Source of the DNA: Dugong dugon | Lineage: Eukaryota; Chordata; Mammalia; Sirenia; Dugongidae | Direction: 5' to 3' | DNA length: 64,000 bases | Assembly (NCBI GenBank): GCA_030035585.1 | Contig: CM057465.1 | Span: forward strand, 27,856,001 to 27,920,000 | Shown here: positions 57,901 to 62,183 of the stretch, piece by piece | How the letters are laid out: each line of letters opens with the position of its first letter | Position numbering within the stretch: position 1 is the stretch's first letter | Translations under genes and position numbers: made by a program | The notes under the pieces: model-generated | The model's input: only the letters and a program-made list of their open reading frames with translations | Told to the model about the DNA's origin: nothing | Database searches by the model: none

Positions 57901-59228
57901 CACCCCCCATGGCTTGAAATACATTAAAATAAAAATGCTGCTAACTTTTATCTTTCTCTCTCTGGCTCACATTTGAGTTATAAAATGTCTAAAAAGTGAA
58001 CACAGGAGAAAGACGTTAAGGAGGTGACACTTTCCGAAAAGACACATGTCATTCAGGTCTGAATCCAGTTGGTTAAGGCGTCAGGTCTTTTTTTCAAACC
58101 ACTTTAAAAGGCAGCAGTGGTGAAAAACACAGCAAGAAAGGTAAAAACAGAATCACACGTAAAAACGGCAGGCTTATGCACAACAGAACTACACAATTTC
58201 CAATGTCTGAAGTGCACTGTGATATAATCAACTATATTCCCAAACTGGTTCCCCCACCTTCAACAATCTAAGTCAACTCCACATAAAACTCAAAATTCCT
58301 GTATCAGCAAAAACAAATGCTAATGAAACTTAGGTTTGTGATATACTATTATAAACCTGATTTTAGACTATCTTCGATTCCACTAGTTTGGCCCCAATCC
58401 ATAATACCCGAATGTTAAAAAAGCAATCTACCCAATAAAGCAATCCTAAGAAACACTATAGTGTGGCACGTGGAAATTAACAAACAAAAACTAACTTTAT
58501 ATTGACACACTGACAAATAAGCGGTTCTGATGGTTTAGAAAAGTTACACTCATTTCATACACTTAGTAATGACGCTAAAGGGAACTTTACGAAGTGACAC
58601 ACCCAGGGCAGACCGCCACGTTAAGGATACAACTCTTCCGAGGTGGAGAAGACTCTCGCCAGGTCTGACTGCTGCTGAATCCGGATCCCGCTCCTCCTCC
58701 CAGGGGAGGTCGGCCCCCTGGCTTGCCTCCTCGCTCACCCCCTCCTCGTCCCCGACTCCAGCGACTCCCACCCCGGTAAGGCCTGCCTCTAAAGCGGAAA
58801 CGGTCCAAGGCGATGTGGCTCCGCTCCCAGAAAGACGGTCGGGGACTGCTTTCGGACAGTGAGCTCGAAGGCATCCGCACGGAGGGCGGGTGAGACCGGA
58901 ATGGCTCTTTGGGTCGGTAGCTGCTGTGTCCCCTGAGGTGGCCCCGCTCCGACGCGTGCCGCGAGCGTGAGAAATTCCTCAGCTGCTGTTGAGAAGAGGA
59001 CGACGACGACGAGGAGCCACCGCCTCCGCCGGATCCACCGCCCCGGGTCTGGTGAGGGGGCCTTCGCCGCGGATACGGTAACAGTCCACCGCCACTACTA
59101 CTGCTGCTGCTCCGGCTCCTGCTCCGGCTGTTATTATCGTCGTCGCTAATCTCCCCATCTTCTAGCTCCCCTTCTTCCTTCGGCGAGAGGCCGCTGGAGG
59201 CCGGGGCCGGAGTATCTGCGGTCGCCAT
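1..59228 (-). CDS. ZFC3H1: ZFC3H1, zinc finger C3H1 domain protein (C-terminus cut by window edge)
   Basis: Large nuclear scaffold of the PAXT connection, which links the helicase MTR4 and PABPN1 to the RNA exosome for decay or retention of polyadenylated nuclear RNAs (family knowledge). Thirty coding exons were placed by matching translated segments to the human protein as I remember it. All 29 internal introns are GT-AG, phases agree at every junction, and no stop occurs in 5471 nt. Domain order: Ser/Arg/Gly-rich N-terminus (residues 1-198), acidic/charged region (199-337), K/E/Q coiled coil (about 380-490), proline-rich and acidic stretch (about 560-640), second coiled coil (about 790-1000), CCCH motif (1185-1202), TPR/HAT-like helical repeats (about 1340 onward). 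Start is the ATG at 59228, which gives the family's MATADTPAP start. Human length is about 1989 residues, so about 165 are missing past position 1. Exons are listed separately. Confidence 0.98.
115..248 (-). other. ZFC3H1: ZFC3H1 intron 29
   Basis: Short 134-bp intron, AT-rich, with no repeat seen. Confidence 0.95.
249..353 (-). CDS. ZFC3H1: ZFC3H1 coding exon 29 (residues 1751-1785)
   Basis: Acceptor AAACAG, donor ATGGA/GTAAGT, phase 2 to 2. Encodes [20 protein letters not shown] and [14 protein letters not shown]. Confidence 0.96.
618..728 (-). CDS. ZFC3H1: ZFC3H1 coding exon 28 (residues 1714-1750)
   Basis: Acceptor after a poly-T tract (TTTTTCAG), donor TACTG/GTGAGA, phase 2 to 2. Encodes [20 protein letters not shown] and [13 protein letters not shown]. 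Confidence 0.95.
1124..1156 (+). repeat. (CATA)n microsatellite
   Basis: About eight CATA units with one CATG variant. Intron 27. Confidence 0.93.
1500..1670 (+). mobile_element. MIR SINE, worn
   Basis: TAACTAGCTATATAACCATGAG, TTAATTACTTAACTTCTAAGG and CTTCCTCAGCTGAAAACTGAG follow the MIR core order. Intron 27. Confidence 0.6.
3010..3190 (+). mobile_element. Ancient hAT-like repeat
   Basis: TTTTACTGGGAACACAGCCA to AAATAGTTTGCTAGCCCCTG resembles a widely known mammalian DNA-transposon relic; family name uncertain. Intron 27. Confidence 0.6.
3815..3909 (-). CDS. ZFC3H1: ZFC3H1 coding exon 27 (residues 1683-1713)
   Basis: Acceptor AAACAG, donor TTTCG/GTAAGT, phase 0 to 2. Translates to [20 protein letters not shown] then [11 protein letters not shown]. 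Confidence 0.95.
3910..4476 (-). other. ZFC3H1: ZFC3H1 intron 26
   Basis: Most of 4115-4420 resembles an ancient interspersed repeat (CACTGTGCTAGGTGTAGGTG, CCCTGCCTTCAAGGAGTTC), antisense to the gene. No other structure. Confidence 0.8.
4477..4675 (-). CDS. ZFC3H1: ZFC3H1 coding exon 26 (residues 1616-1682), TPR-like
   Basis: Acceptor GTTAAG, donor CAG/GTAAAA, phase 2 to 0. Encodes [40 protein letters not shown] and [18 protein letters not shown], a clear pair of TPR-like helices. Confidence 0.97.
4759..4864 (-). CDS. ZFC3H1: ZFC3H1 coding exon 25 (residues 1581-1615)
   Basis: Acceptor GGATAG, donor GAGAG/GTAAAA, phase 1 to 2. Translates to [20 protein letters not shown] then [15 protein letters not shown]. 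It holds no long ORF of its own. Confidence 0.95.
5033..5230 (+). mobile_element. AfroSINE, diverged
   Basis: Matches the family order (GGTGGTACAATCAATTAAGCA, AGTTTGAACC, TCTATGGAGCAGTTCTACTC, GTTGGAATCAACTTGATGGCA). Older-looking than its neighbours. Intron 24. Confidence 0.85.
5413..6171 (+). mobile_element. Tigger-type (TcMar) DNA transposon remnant interrupted by a SINE
   Basis: Left end TATAATCAATCCTCATTATT and right end GGAATCGACTGTA are complementary (inverted) ends. The interior carries Tigger sequence, including a transposase N-terminal relic around 5650-5790 (GAAGGGCTGTCTAGTGTTCC). An AfroSINE occupies 5993-6148. Confidence 0.8.
5993..6148 (+). mobile_element. AfroSINE inside the Tigger element
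   Basis: GGTTAAGAGCTC, AACCAAAAGGTCGGCAGTTC, CTATGAGTCAGGATCGACTT, with an ACC/ACA-rich tail. Confidence 0.92.
6924..7128 (+). mobile_element. AfroSINE
   Basis: Full family order from GGTGGTGCAATGCTTAAGCA to GAATCAGAATAGACTCAACGG with a longer middle (AAAAGACCTGGCAATCT). Intron 24. Confidence 0.92.
7759..7963 (+). mobile_element. AfroSINE
   Basis: GGAGCCCTGATGGCACAATG to GTTGGAATCGACTCTACGGCA, with an ACAAAAACAACA tail. Confidence 0.95.
8424..8661 (-). CDS. ZFC3H1: ZFC3H1 coding exon 24 (residues 1502-1580)
   Basis: Acceptor ACCTAG, donor GAAG/GTATGT, phase 0 to 1. Encodes [39 protein letters not shown] and a conserved [18 protein letters not shown] segment. Confidence 0.97.
8662..9252 (-). 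other. ZFC3H1: ZFC3H1 intron 23
   Basis: Holds one MIR at 9040-9190; otherwise AT-rich sequence with nothing recognised. Confidence 0.85.
9040..9190 (+). mobile_element. MIR SINE
   Basis: AGATGAAGAAAGAAAGTCATG, ACTTGCCCAGCATCACACAG and AAGGATTCAAATCCGCAGCC match the MIR core in order. Intron 23. Confidence 0.75.
9253..9441 (-). CDS. ZFC3H1: ZFC3H1 coding exon 23 (residues 1439-1501)
   Basis: Acceptor GGACAG, donor CAG/GTAAAC, phase 0 to 0. Encodes [20 protein letters not shown] and [20 protein letters not shown], part of the helical-repeat array. Confidence 0.96.
9442..10933 (-). other. ZFC3H1: ZFC3H1 intron 22
   Basis: One AfroSINE at 10469-10627; the remaining sequence is AT-rich with no recognised repeat, RNA gene or ORF of note. 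Confidence 0.85.
10469..10627 (+). mobile_element. AfroSINE, short middle form
   Basis: GGAGACCCTACTGGTACAGT to GTTGGAATTGACTTGACAGCAA. It lacks the about 50-bp middle segment of longer copies. Intron 22. Confidence 0.93.
10934..11120 (-). CDS. ZFC3H1: ZFC3H1 coding exon 22 (residues 1376-1438)
   Basis: Acceptor CATGTAG, donor ACT/GTGAGT, phase 2 to 0. Encodes [20 protein letters not shown] and [15 protein letters not shown], a TPR/HAT-like helical pair. Confidence 0.96.
11121..12428 (-). other. ZFC3H1: ZFC3H1 intron 21
   Basis: AT-rich and apparently unique; no transposon that I recognise. One of the least repeat-invaded introns here. Confidence 0.8.
12429..12612 (-). CDS. ZFC3H1: ZFC3H1 coding exon 21 (residues 1315-1375)
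   Basis: Acceptor CTTATAG, donor GAGGG/GTAGGT, phase 1 to 2. Encodes [20 protein letters not shown] and the first helical-repeat segment, [20 protein letters not shown]. The donor could slide by a base, but only this choice keeps frame with exon 22. Confidence 0.94.
13243..13424 (+). mobile_element. hAT-type (MER5-like) nonautonomous element
   Basis: Starts CAGTGGTTCTCAAATGTAAG; the body (GAAATGTCTGACAAAACTTG, CTGCATTTACTGGGCAGGGG) resembles an ancient Charlie-type MITE. The right end is worn. Confidence 0.6.
13506..14168 (+). mobile_element. L1 3' UTR fragment with target-site duplication, near exon 20 donor
   Basis: The body 13519-14155 begins TTGGCGTCTGGAGTCTTAAA and ends in an A-rich tail (about 14143-14155). 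The flanking 13-bp direct repeat AAAATTCTGCATC lies at 13506-13518 and 14156-14168. Its sequence is shared with the fragments at 48480-49066 and 55108-55412. It is antisense to ZFC3H1. Confidence 0.85.
14190..14309 (-). CDS. ZFC3H1: ZFC3H1 coding exon 20 (residues 1275-1314)
   Basis: Acceptor CTTTAG, donor TATG/GTAAGG, phase 1 to 1. Encodes [20 protein letters not shown] and [13 protein letters not shown]. An L1 3' end sits about 20 bp past its donor site (13519-14155). Confidence 0.97.
14508..14609 (-). CDS. ZFC3H1: ZFC3H1 coding exon 19 (residues 1241-1274)
   Basis: Acceptor ATTTCAG, donor CATA/GTAAGT, phase 1 to 1. Encodes [20 protein letters not shown] and [14 protein letters not shown]. 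Confidence 0.97.
14610..15437 (-). other. ZFC3H1: ZFC3H1 intron 18
   Basis: Contains the DNA-transposon relic at 15146-15311; otherwise AT-rich, nothing recognised. Confidence 0.83.
15146..15311. mobile_element. Ancient DNA-transposon relic (GCCACACGTGGCT type)
   Basis: CACTAGCCACACGTGGCTAC and TTTGGCTAGTGGTTACTGCA share words with 42378-42586. Lies in intron 18. Confidence 0.55.
15438..15559 (-). CDS. ZFC3H1: ZFC3H1 coding exon 18 (residues 1200-1240)
   Basis: Acceptor TTTTAG, donor GCAG/GTTTTT, phase 2 to 1. Begins WQH (the CCCH histidine), then [20 protein letters not shown] and an acidic, Ala-rich EEIAAAA tail. Confidence 0.95.
15662..15793 (-). CDS. ZFC3H1: ZFC3H1 coding exon 17 (residues 1156-1199), CCCH zinc finger
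   Basis: Acceptor CTGTAG, donor CAGTG/GTGAGT, phase 2 to 2. Carries the three cysteines of the single CCCH motif (Cys1185, Cys1193, Cys1198). The ligand His1202 is encoded by the next exon, so the intron splits the motif inside the Trp codon. Confidence 0.97.
15951..16108 (-). mobile_element. AfroSINE
   Basis: Reverse complement of the family: GTCAGTTCCGACTCATAGTG to AACCACTACGTCACTAGGG. Intron 16. Confidence 0.94.
16182..16310. repeat. 129-bp near-palindrome
   Basis: ACTCTGTATTTCAAAAGTAG and GTGTTTTTCTACCACAT in the left arm pair with ATGTGGTAGAAAAACAC and CTACTTTTTAAAACACAGAGT in the right arm; pairing continues weakly to a centre near 16246. Sits between an AfroSINE and the RTE in intron 16. 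Confidence 0.85.
16362..17820 (+). mobile_element. RTE/BovB-type LINE, internally deleted
   Basis: The 5' part carries RTE sequence and an apurinic-endonuclease reading frame ([27 protein letters not shown]) that breaks into stops after about 16900. Homology continues in DNA to about 17470 (TTACTGGTGATTGGAATG). The sequence then jumps to the ORF end ([37 protein letters not shown]) and the 3' tail near 17815. The reverse-transcriptase core, about 2 kb in the elephant RTE as I remember it, is absent. Antisense to ZFC3H1 in intron 16. It is not a host gene. Confidence 0.88.
17821..17957 (-). mobile_element. AfroSINE fused to the RTE 3' end
   Basis: Begins in poly-A directly after the RTE tail. 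CCATTGCCGTCGAGTTAATT to TTAGCAGCCGTAGTTC. Truncated before the SINE 5' end. Confidence 0.9.
18356..18569 (-). mobile_element. AfroSINE
   Basis: GTTGCCACTGAGTCAATTCT to CCACCAGGGCTCC, complete in reverse. It ends 164 bp from exon 16. Confidence 0.93.
18733..18842 (-). CDS. ZFC3H1: ZFC3H1 coding exon 16 (residues 1120-1155)
   Basis: Acceptor TTTGCAG, donor TACAG/GTATAA, phase 0 to 2. Encodes [14 protein letters not shown] and a conserved [16 protein letters not shown] segment just before the CCCH exon. Confidence 0.96.
18928..19470 (-). CDS. ZFC3H1: ZFC3H1 coding exon 15 (residues 939-1119), second-longest exon here
   Basis: Acceptor CTCCAG, donor CAG/GTAAGC, phase 0 to 0, 543 nt. Encodes [20 protein letters not shown], a final helical segment ([20 protein letters not shown]), then an acidic, Ser-rich linker and [20 protein letters not shown]. 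Confidence 0.98.
19805..19936 (-). CDS. ZFC3H1: ZFC3H1 coding exon 14 (residues 895-938)
   Basis: Acceptor TTTCAG, donor GGA/GTAAGT, phase 0 to 0. Encodes [20 protein letters not shown] and [20 protein letters not shown], continuing the coiled coil. Confidence 0.97.
20194..20368 (-). CDS. ZFC3H1: ZFC3H1 coding exon 13 (residues 836-894), coiled coil
   Basis: Acceptor CAATTAG, donor CAA/GTAATA, phase 2 to 0. Encodes [20 protein letters not shown] and further heptad-like [15 protein letters not shown] sequence. Confidence 0.97.
20369..23215 (-). other. ZFC3H1: ZFC3H1 intron 12
   Basis: An old L1 3' end at 20967-21578. 21600-23200 is AT-rich and free of repeats that I can name; no ORF of note. 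Confidence 0.87.
20967..21578 (+). mobile_element. Old L1 3' end
   Basis: Contains typical ORF2 C-terminal and 3' UTR landmarks (CAGCAATTCCACTCCTAGG, CAACCCAAGTGTCCATCAAC, GGTATATACATACAATGGAA) and ends in a poly-A tract at about 21566. It lies antisense to ZFC3H1 in intron 12. Confidence 0.88.
23216..23365 (-). CDS. ZFC3H1: ZFC3H1 coding exon 12 (residues 786-835)
   Basis: Acceptor TTTTAG, donor CATAG/GTGAGC, phase 2 to 2. Encodes [20 protein letters not shown], then [20 protein letters not shown], entering the coiled coil. Confidence 0.96.
23770..23891 (-). CDS. ZFC3H1: ZFC3H1 coding exon 11 (residues 746-785)
   Basis: Acceptor TTCTAG, donor GCCAA/GTAAGT, phase 0 to 2. Encodes [20 protein letters not shown] and [15 protein letters not shown], the lead-in to the second coiled coil. 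Confidence 0.96.
23892..24813 (-). other. ZFC3H1: ZFC3H1 intron 10
   Basis: Contains the Tigger-like MITE at 23993-24318; the rest is AT-rich with nothing recognised. Confidence 0.87.
23993..24318. mobile_element. Tigger-like MITE, TA-flanked, family copy 1
   Basis: Ends TACAGGTAGTCCCCAACTTA and (reverse complement) TACAGGTAGTCCCTGACTTA are near-perfect inverted repeats with TA at both borders. It contains an about 24-bp A run. The same family occurs at 50588-51081, where an extra central block is kept. Intron 10. Confidence 0.85.
24814..24951 (-). CDS. ZFC3H1: ZFC3H1 coding exon 10 (residues 700-745)
   Basis: Acceptor TTGCAG, donor GAG/GTAAGT, phase 0 to 0. Encodes [20 protein letters not shown] and [16 protein letters not shown], which contains an acidic Ser/Asp patch. 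Confidence 0.97.
24952..25918 (-). other. ZFC3H1: ZFC3H1 intron 9
   Basis: A MIR fragment near 25025-25110; otherwise AT-rich sequence without recognised structure. Confidence 0.83.
25025..25110 (+). mobile_element. MIR fragment
   Basis: ACTGCATGACCTTGGGTAAA and CACTTAACCTCTCTGAACTG are MIR core words. Intron 9. Confidence 0.6.
25919..26083 (-). CDS. ZFC3H1: ZFC3H1 coding exon 9 (residues 645-699)
   Basis: Acceptor TATTTAG, donor TCG/GTAAAA, phase 0 to 0. Encodes [15 protein letters not shown] followed by a Ser/Pro/Arg-rich linker ending [10 protein letters not shown]. Confidence 0.96.
26282..26491 (-). CDS. ZFC3H1: ZFC3H1 coding exon 8 (residues 575-644), proline-rich
   Basis: Acceptor AACTAG, donor GAG/GTAATT, phase 0 to 0. 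Encodes alternating Pro/Leu runs followed by an acidic block of six Glu and a short amphipathic [15 protein letters not shown] segment. Confidence 0.97.
26492..27885 (-). other. ZFC3H1: ZFC3H1 intron 7
   Basis: No transposon that I recognise. About 27000-27350 is pyrimidine-rich on the plus strand. No plausible exon seen. Confidence 0.8.
27886..27983 (-). CDS. ZFC3H1: ZFC3H1 coding exon 7 (residues 542-574)
   Basis: Acceptor AATAACAG, donor TTTCT/GTAAGT, phase 1 to 0. Encodes a Pro/Ser-rich stretch with [15 protein letters not shown] and PPPPQVS. Confidence 0.96.
27984..29179 (-). other. ZFC3H1: ZFC3H1 intron 6
   Basis: Contains the possible retrocopy 3' end (28472-28660) and a short hairpin (CTGGCTCTCAAAGACAAGAGCCAG region, about 28630-28654). 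Nothing else recognised. Confidence 0.8.
28472..28660 (-). pseudogene. Possible 3' end of a retrocopied transcript
   Basis: On the minus strand an AATAAA (28489-28494) is followed within a few bases by a 12-bp A run (poly-T at 28472-28483), as at the end of an inserted mRNA copy. The source transcript is not recognised and no clear target-site duplication is seen. Intron 7. Confidence 0.3.
29180..29303 (-). CDS. ZFC3H1: ZFC3H1 coding exon 6 (residues 501-541)
   Basis: Acceptor TACTTAG, donor CCAG/GTAAGA, phase 0 to 1. Encodes [20 protein letters not shown] and an acidic [14 protein letters not shown] segment. Confidence 0.97.
30573..30778 (+). mobile_element. AfroSINE
   Basis: GGAGCCCTGGTGGCACAATG to GTTGAAATCAACTGAGTGGCA. 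Intron 5. Confidence 0.94.
30839..31027 (-). mobile_element. AfroSINE, 5' end missing
   Basis: Reverse orientation, ACCCACTGCTTTCAAGTTGA to GGCAGCCGAGC. It ends 88 bp from exon 5, forming an inverted SINE pair with 30573-30778. Confidence 0.92.
31115..31338 (-). CDS. ZFC3H1: ZFC3H1 coding exon 5 (residues 426-500), coiled coil
   Basis: Acceptor TTTAAAG, donor AGTAAA/GTAAGG, phase 1 to 0. Encodes a Lys/Glu/Gln/Arg-rich helix ([19 protein letters not shown]...) ending at GGKRRSRSK, a strongly basic possible nuclear-localisation patch. Confidence 0.97.
31493..31691 (-). CDS. ZFC3H1: ZFC3H1 coding exon 4 (residues 360-425)
   Basis: Acceptor TTTAAAG, donor ACAG/GTGATC, phase 0 to 1. Encodes [20 protein letters not shown] followed by a Lys/Gln-rich start of a coiled coil. 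An L1 fragment is inserted 62 bp upstream in the intron (see 31754-32699). Confidence 0.96.
31754..32699 (-). mobile_element. 5'-truncated L1 3' end with target-site duplication
   Basis: Flanked by the 17-bp direct repeat AAGTCATAAACCTTTTT at 31754-31770 and 32683-32699. The A tail appears as poly-T at the left edge. Its 3' UTR matches the end of the full-length L1 at 33715-34400. It holds a second partial copy of the same 3' UTR start (near 31790 and again near 32013), separated by an unrelated about 100-bp piece (31893-32005). Confidence 0.85.
33244..33305 (-). mobile_element. AfroSINE 3' fragment
   Basis: Only the 3' end is left: CGTCAAGTCGATTCCGACTC and ACAGCAACCCTATA. Confidence 0.75.
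37988..38600 (-). repeat. Tandem ~307-bp duplication inside L1 ORF2
   Basis: The segment starting GTGGTGTGTTGAAGTC at 37988 recurs at 38295. Both copies carry GGGAGCCCTGTC, ATGTCTTCATG, TATATAGTG, AAAGTCTATTTTATCTGAGAT and CTCCTGCTC in the same order. The copies differ at many positions. The duplication covers part of the endonuclease region and breaks the ORF. Confidence 0.85.
40181..41764 (-). promoter_or_regulatory. 5' UTR of the L1, containing repeated GC-rich units
   Basis: GC-rich blocks alternate with A-rich spacers. Similar block starts (CAGGGATCMCACCAGTG-like) appear near 40747, 40961, 41101 and 41293, each followed by a related segment with AGTTGCTCCCA/AGTAGCTCCCA and CTGGCTAGAAG. 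The spacings (about 216, 138 and 193 bp) suggest degenerate monomers, as in rodent L1 promoters. This is my own alignment by eye. Confidence 0.6.
42378..42586. mobile_element. Ancient DNA-transposon relic (GCCACATGTGGCT type)
   Basis: Contains GAGCTACTTGTGGCTAA and GCCATATGTGGCTAATGGCTA around an A/T-rich core; palindromic overall. A second relative lies at 15146-15311. Confidence 0.55.
42740..42895 (+). mobile_element. MIR SINE
   Basis: TTGCTCTGACACTTAACTCC, GCCAGTCACTTAATC and TTTCTGTAAAACATGAATATC match the MIR core. Followed directly by a CA repeat. Intron 3. Confidence 0.65.
42901..42930 (+). repeat. (CA)15 microsatellite
   Basis: Pure CA dinucleotide run, followed by AT-rich ATATATACACATATAT sequence. 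Likely length-polymorphic. Confidence 0.97.
43636..43700 (-). CDS. ZFC3H1: ZFC3H1 coding exon 3 (residues 338-359)
   Basis: A 65-nt exon between TTTTAAAG and GTAAGA, phase 1 to phase 0. It translates to [20 protein letters not shown] plus K, close to the human segment. It is too short for simple ORF finding and is flanked by very long repeat-filled introns. Confidence 0.95.
44351..44501 (+). mobile_element. AfroSINE inside Tigger-type element
   Basis: GGAGCCCTAGTGGCACAGTA to GAGTCAGAATCAACTTGTCT. Confidence 0.93.
44502..45204 (+). mobile_element. Solo LTR (ERVL/MaLR-like), interrupted by a SINE
   Basis: Sequence resembles MLT-type LTRs: TATAGACTGAATTGTATCC start, TATAAAAG box near 44921, AATAAA near 45136, then ATAACTAAGA at the end. 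No internal viral genes are next to it. The AfroSINE at 44644-44822 is inside. Family assignment is from memory. Confidence 0.7.
44644..44822 (+). mobile_element. AfroSINE inside a solo LTR
   Basis: GGAGCCCTGGTGATGCAGTG to TAAATCAGAATCACTGGAAGG. The LTR sequence GATGTTAA appears on both sides, consistent with a target-site duplication. Confidence 0.9.
45600..46284 (+). mobile_element. Tigger-type DNA transposon, 3' part
   Basis: Ends CCGTTAATAGCAAAACTGCCTGTA, a Tigger-like terminal repeat. The interior includes Tigger-like DNA (CCTCGAGAAACACTAGGAAAA, CAGCCCCATTTTCCCCAATAA). No matching left end seen, so it is 5' truncated; the left limit is approximate. Confidence 0.65.
47060..47172 (-). mobile_element. 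ERV-L LTR fragment
   Basis: About 110 bp matching the start of the LTR at 62090-62183 (AACCACTGAGAATCATGGCC, CCAAGTTGACACATAACCTTA). The block AAAATGGAGGATGA occurs twice in tandem. Intron 2. Confidence 0.7.
47360..48150 (+). mobile_element. L2-like LINE 3' region, split by a MER5A-type element
   Basis: Text typical of L2 ends (CCTGACCACCC, AAATGTAAGCCCATGAAGGC, TTAATGAATGAATAA). A hAT-type insertion lies at 47617-47792. Confidence 0.65.
47617..47792 (+). mobile_element. MER5A-like hAT MITE
   Basis: CAGTGATTCTCAAACTTTAG to GACCACACTTTGAAAACCACTG, with inverted ends CAGTG.TTCTCAAA. Confidence 0.85.
48480..49066 (+). mobile_element. L1 3' UTR fragment
   Basis: Shares GAGACCAGAAGAACTTGATG, GGAGAAAAATGTGG and related blocks with the element at 13519-14155, and ends with AATAAAGTTTTTTTAAAAAG. 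It lies in intron 2, antisense to ZFC3H1. Confidence 0.6.
50392..50579 (-). mobile_element. AfroSINE-related SINE, diverged
   Basis: AGTCGAGTCCAACTCATGGG to the 5' end near CACCACCCTAAAGACTCC. Flanked by AATGGAATAC at 50380-50389 and 50581-50590. Confidence 0.75.
50588..51081. mobile_element. Tigger-like element, family copy 2 (longer)
   Basis: Same ends and flanking blocks as 23993-24318 (ATTAGTAATATGTACTACATA, AAAGATACTGACAATAAAAGG), plus an internal about 200 bp missing from copy 1. Inserted in the L1 3' end. Confidence 0.83.
51083..51290 (-). mobile_element. AfroSINE
   Basis: GTTGCTGGGTGCCGTTGAGT to GCACCACAAGGGCTTC, reverse orientation. Confidence 0.88.
51388..51593 (+). mobile_element. 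AfroSINE, diverged
   Basis: TAAGTACTCAGCTGCTAACT to AAGTCAGAATCAACTAGATGG. Confidence 0.85.
52493..52909 (-). CDS. ZFC3H1: ZFC3H1 coding exon 2 (residues 199-337)
   Basis: Acceptor TTCAG before [11 protein letters not shown]; donor CAAG/GTAATG; phase 1 to phase 1. Encodes a charged, partly acidic segment containing [16 protein letters not shown] and [17 protein letters not shown]. No stop in frame. Confidence 0.97.
53943..54142 (-). mobile_element. AfroSINE with target-site duplication
   Basis: ATCGAGTCAATTCTGACTTA to GTGCCACCAGGGCTCC. Flanked by TCAAGAATGAG at 53931 and 54143. Confidence 0.94.
55108..55412 (+). mobile_element. Truncated L1 3' UTR
   Basis: Closely similar to 13900-14140 (TGGACTGGACTGTGGGACAT, GAGGAGTGTGCCTCTTA, GGCAGCTTCTGTCC), ending in poly-A at about 55400-55411. 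Intron 1. Confidence 0.8.
56015..56189 (-). mobile_element. AfroSINE with imperfect target-site duplication
   Basis: GGCTCATAGCAGCCCTATAG to CACCACCAGGGCTCC. Flanks ACTTCATTTCTAAATT and ACTTCACTTCTAGATT look like one diverged duplication. Confidence 0.93.
56227..56558. repeat. 332-bp near-palindromic element
   Basis: The left arm from 56227 (ACAAAATTTGTAAT, GCAAAGCTTTATTACTTCAA) is the imperfect reverse complement of the right arm ending 56558 (TTGAAGTAATAAAGCTTTG, ATTACGAATTTTGT). The arms are about 155 bp with only about 20 bp unpaired around 56392. It looks like a palindromic MITE, but I cannot name the family. ZFC3H1 intron 1. Confidence 0.85.
58634..59228 (-). CDS. ZFC3H1: ZFC3H1 coding exon 1 (residues 1-198)
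   Basis: Starts at the ATG complementary to 59226-59228 and ends in phase 1 before GTTGTA. It encodes a low-complexity N-terminus: an acidic [12 protein letters not shown] patch, a Ser/Arg run, Gly-rich and Ser-rich tracts, a short Gln run and RGG-like Arg/Gly repeats. This composition is typical of nuclear RNA-associated proteins. It is very GC-rich and lies within the CpG island. Confidence 0.97.
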
Positions 59229-61613
<2,385 letters not shown>

Positions 61614-62183
61614 TGTCTTAGGCTGGATTCTGTAGAGGAACAAAACCAGTGAAGCACATATATAGAGAGAAGGATGTATTTCAAGTAAACGGCTCATACA
61701 GTTGTGGAGGCTGGCAAGTCCCAAATCCTGGGTCAGGTATCAAGCTTCAGGCTTCTCCTGACTCACGTGGTTGTAGAAGCTGACGAACCCAAAATCAACA
61801 GGTCAGGCAGAAGGCTGCTGGCTCAACGAGTTACGGGGGCTGGCTGTTCCCCAAATTGGCAGGTCAGGCAACAGGCTGGAGGCTTCTCTCAACTCACATC
61901 ACTGCAGGGGCTGACAAACCCAAAATCGGCAGGTCAGGCATGTGGCTGCTGGCTCACGTCCCAAGAACTGGAAGTCAGAGAACAACAAGTAAGATGCAGG
62001 ATCAAGAGAGAGCACACTTTGCCAGAACATCCATATATATTGGATGCAGGCCACACCCCCAAGGAAACTCCCCTTTCAACTGATTTTCTGCTCACATCAG
62101 ATCACAAAATGGAGGATGATTACATAATATCTGTCAAACCACTGAGAATCATGGCCTGGCCAAGTTGACACGCAACCTTAACA
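61614..62183 (-). mobile_element. ERV-L LTR (3' LTR of an antisense remnant)
   Basis: Read on the minus strand it starts TGTTAAGGTTGCG and ends AAGACA, giving TG...CA borders. A purine-rich AAGGGGTGGA just upstream (plus 62193-62202) fits a polypurine tract. A TATA-like run (TATATAT) lies near 62033. Internally repeated CAGGTCAGGC / AAATCGGCAGG-like units occur at about 61730-61940. THAP2 intron 1, antisense. Confidence 0.8.

Larger units (their letters stand above)
52910..58633 (-). other. ZFC3H1: ZFC3H1 intron 1 (~5.7 kb)
   Basis: Two AfroSINEs (53943, 56015), L2-like sequence at about 54690-55010, a truncated L1 3' UTR (55108), the 332-bp palindrome (56227) and a MIR-like scrap near 56890-56955. 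57000-58560 is AT-rich with no element recognised; near 57885-57910 is a short C-rich (CACCCC) run. Confidence 0.88.

Noticed and set aside
58569-59149. Plus-strand ORFs antisense to ZFC3H1 exon 1
   Set aside because: Shadows of the GC-rich, low-complexity coding exon.
61704-62168. 154-codon plus-strand ORF
   Set aside because: Lies inside the ERV-L LTR, on the strand opposite to the element, and reflects its repeated units.
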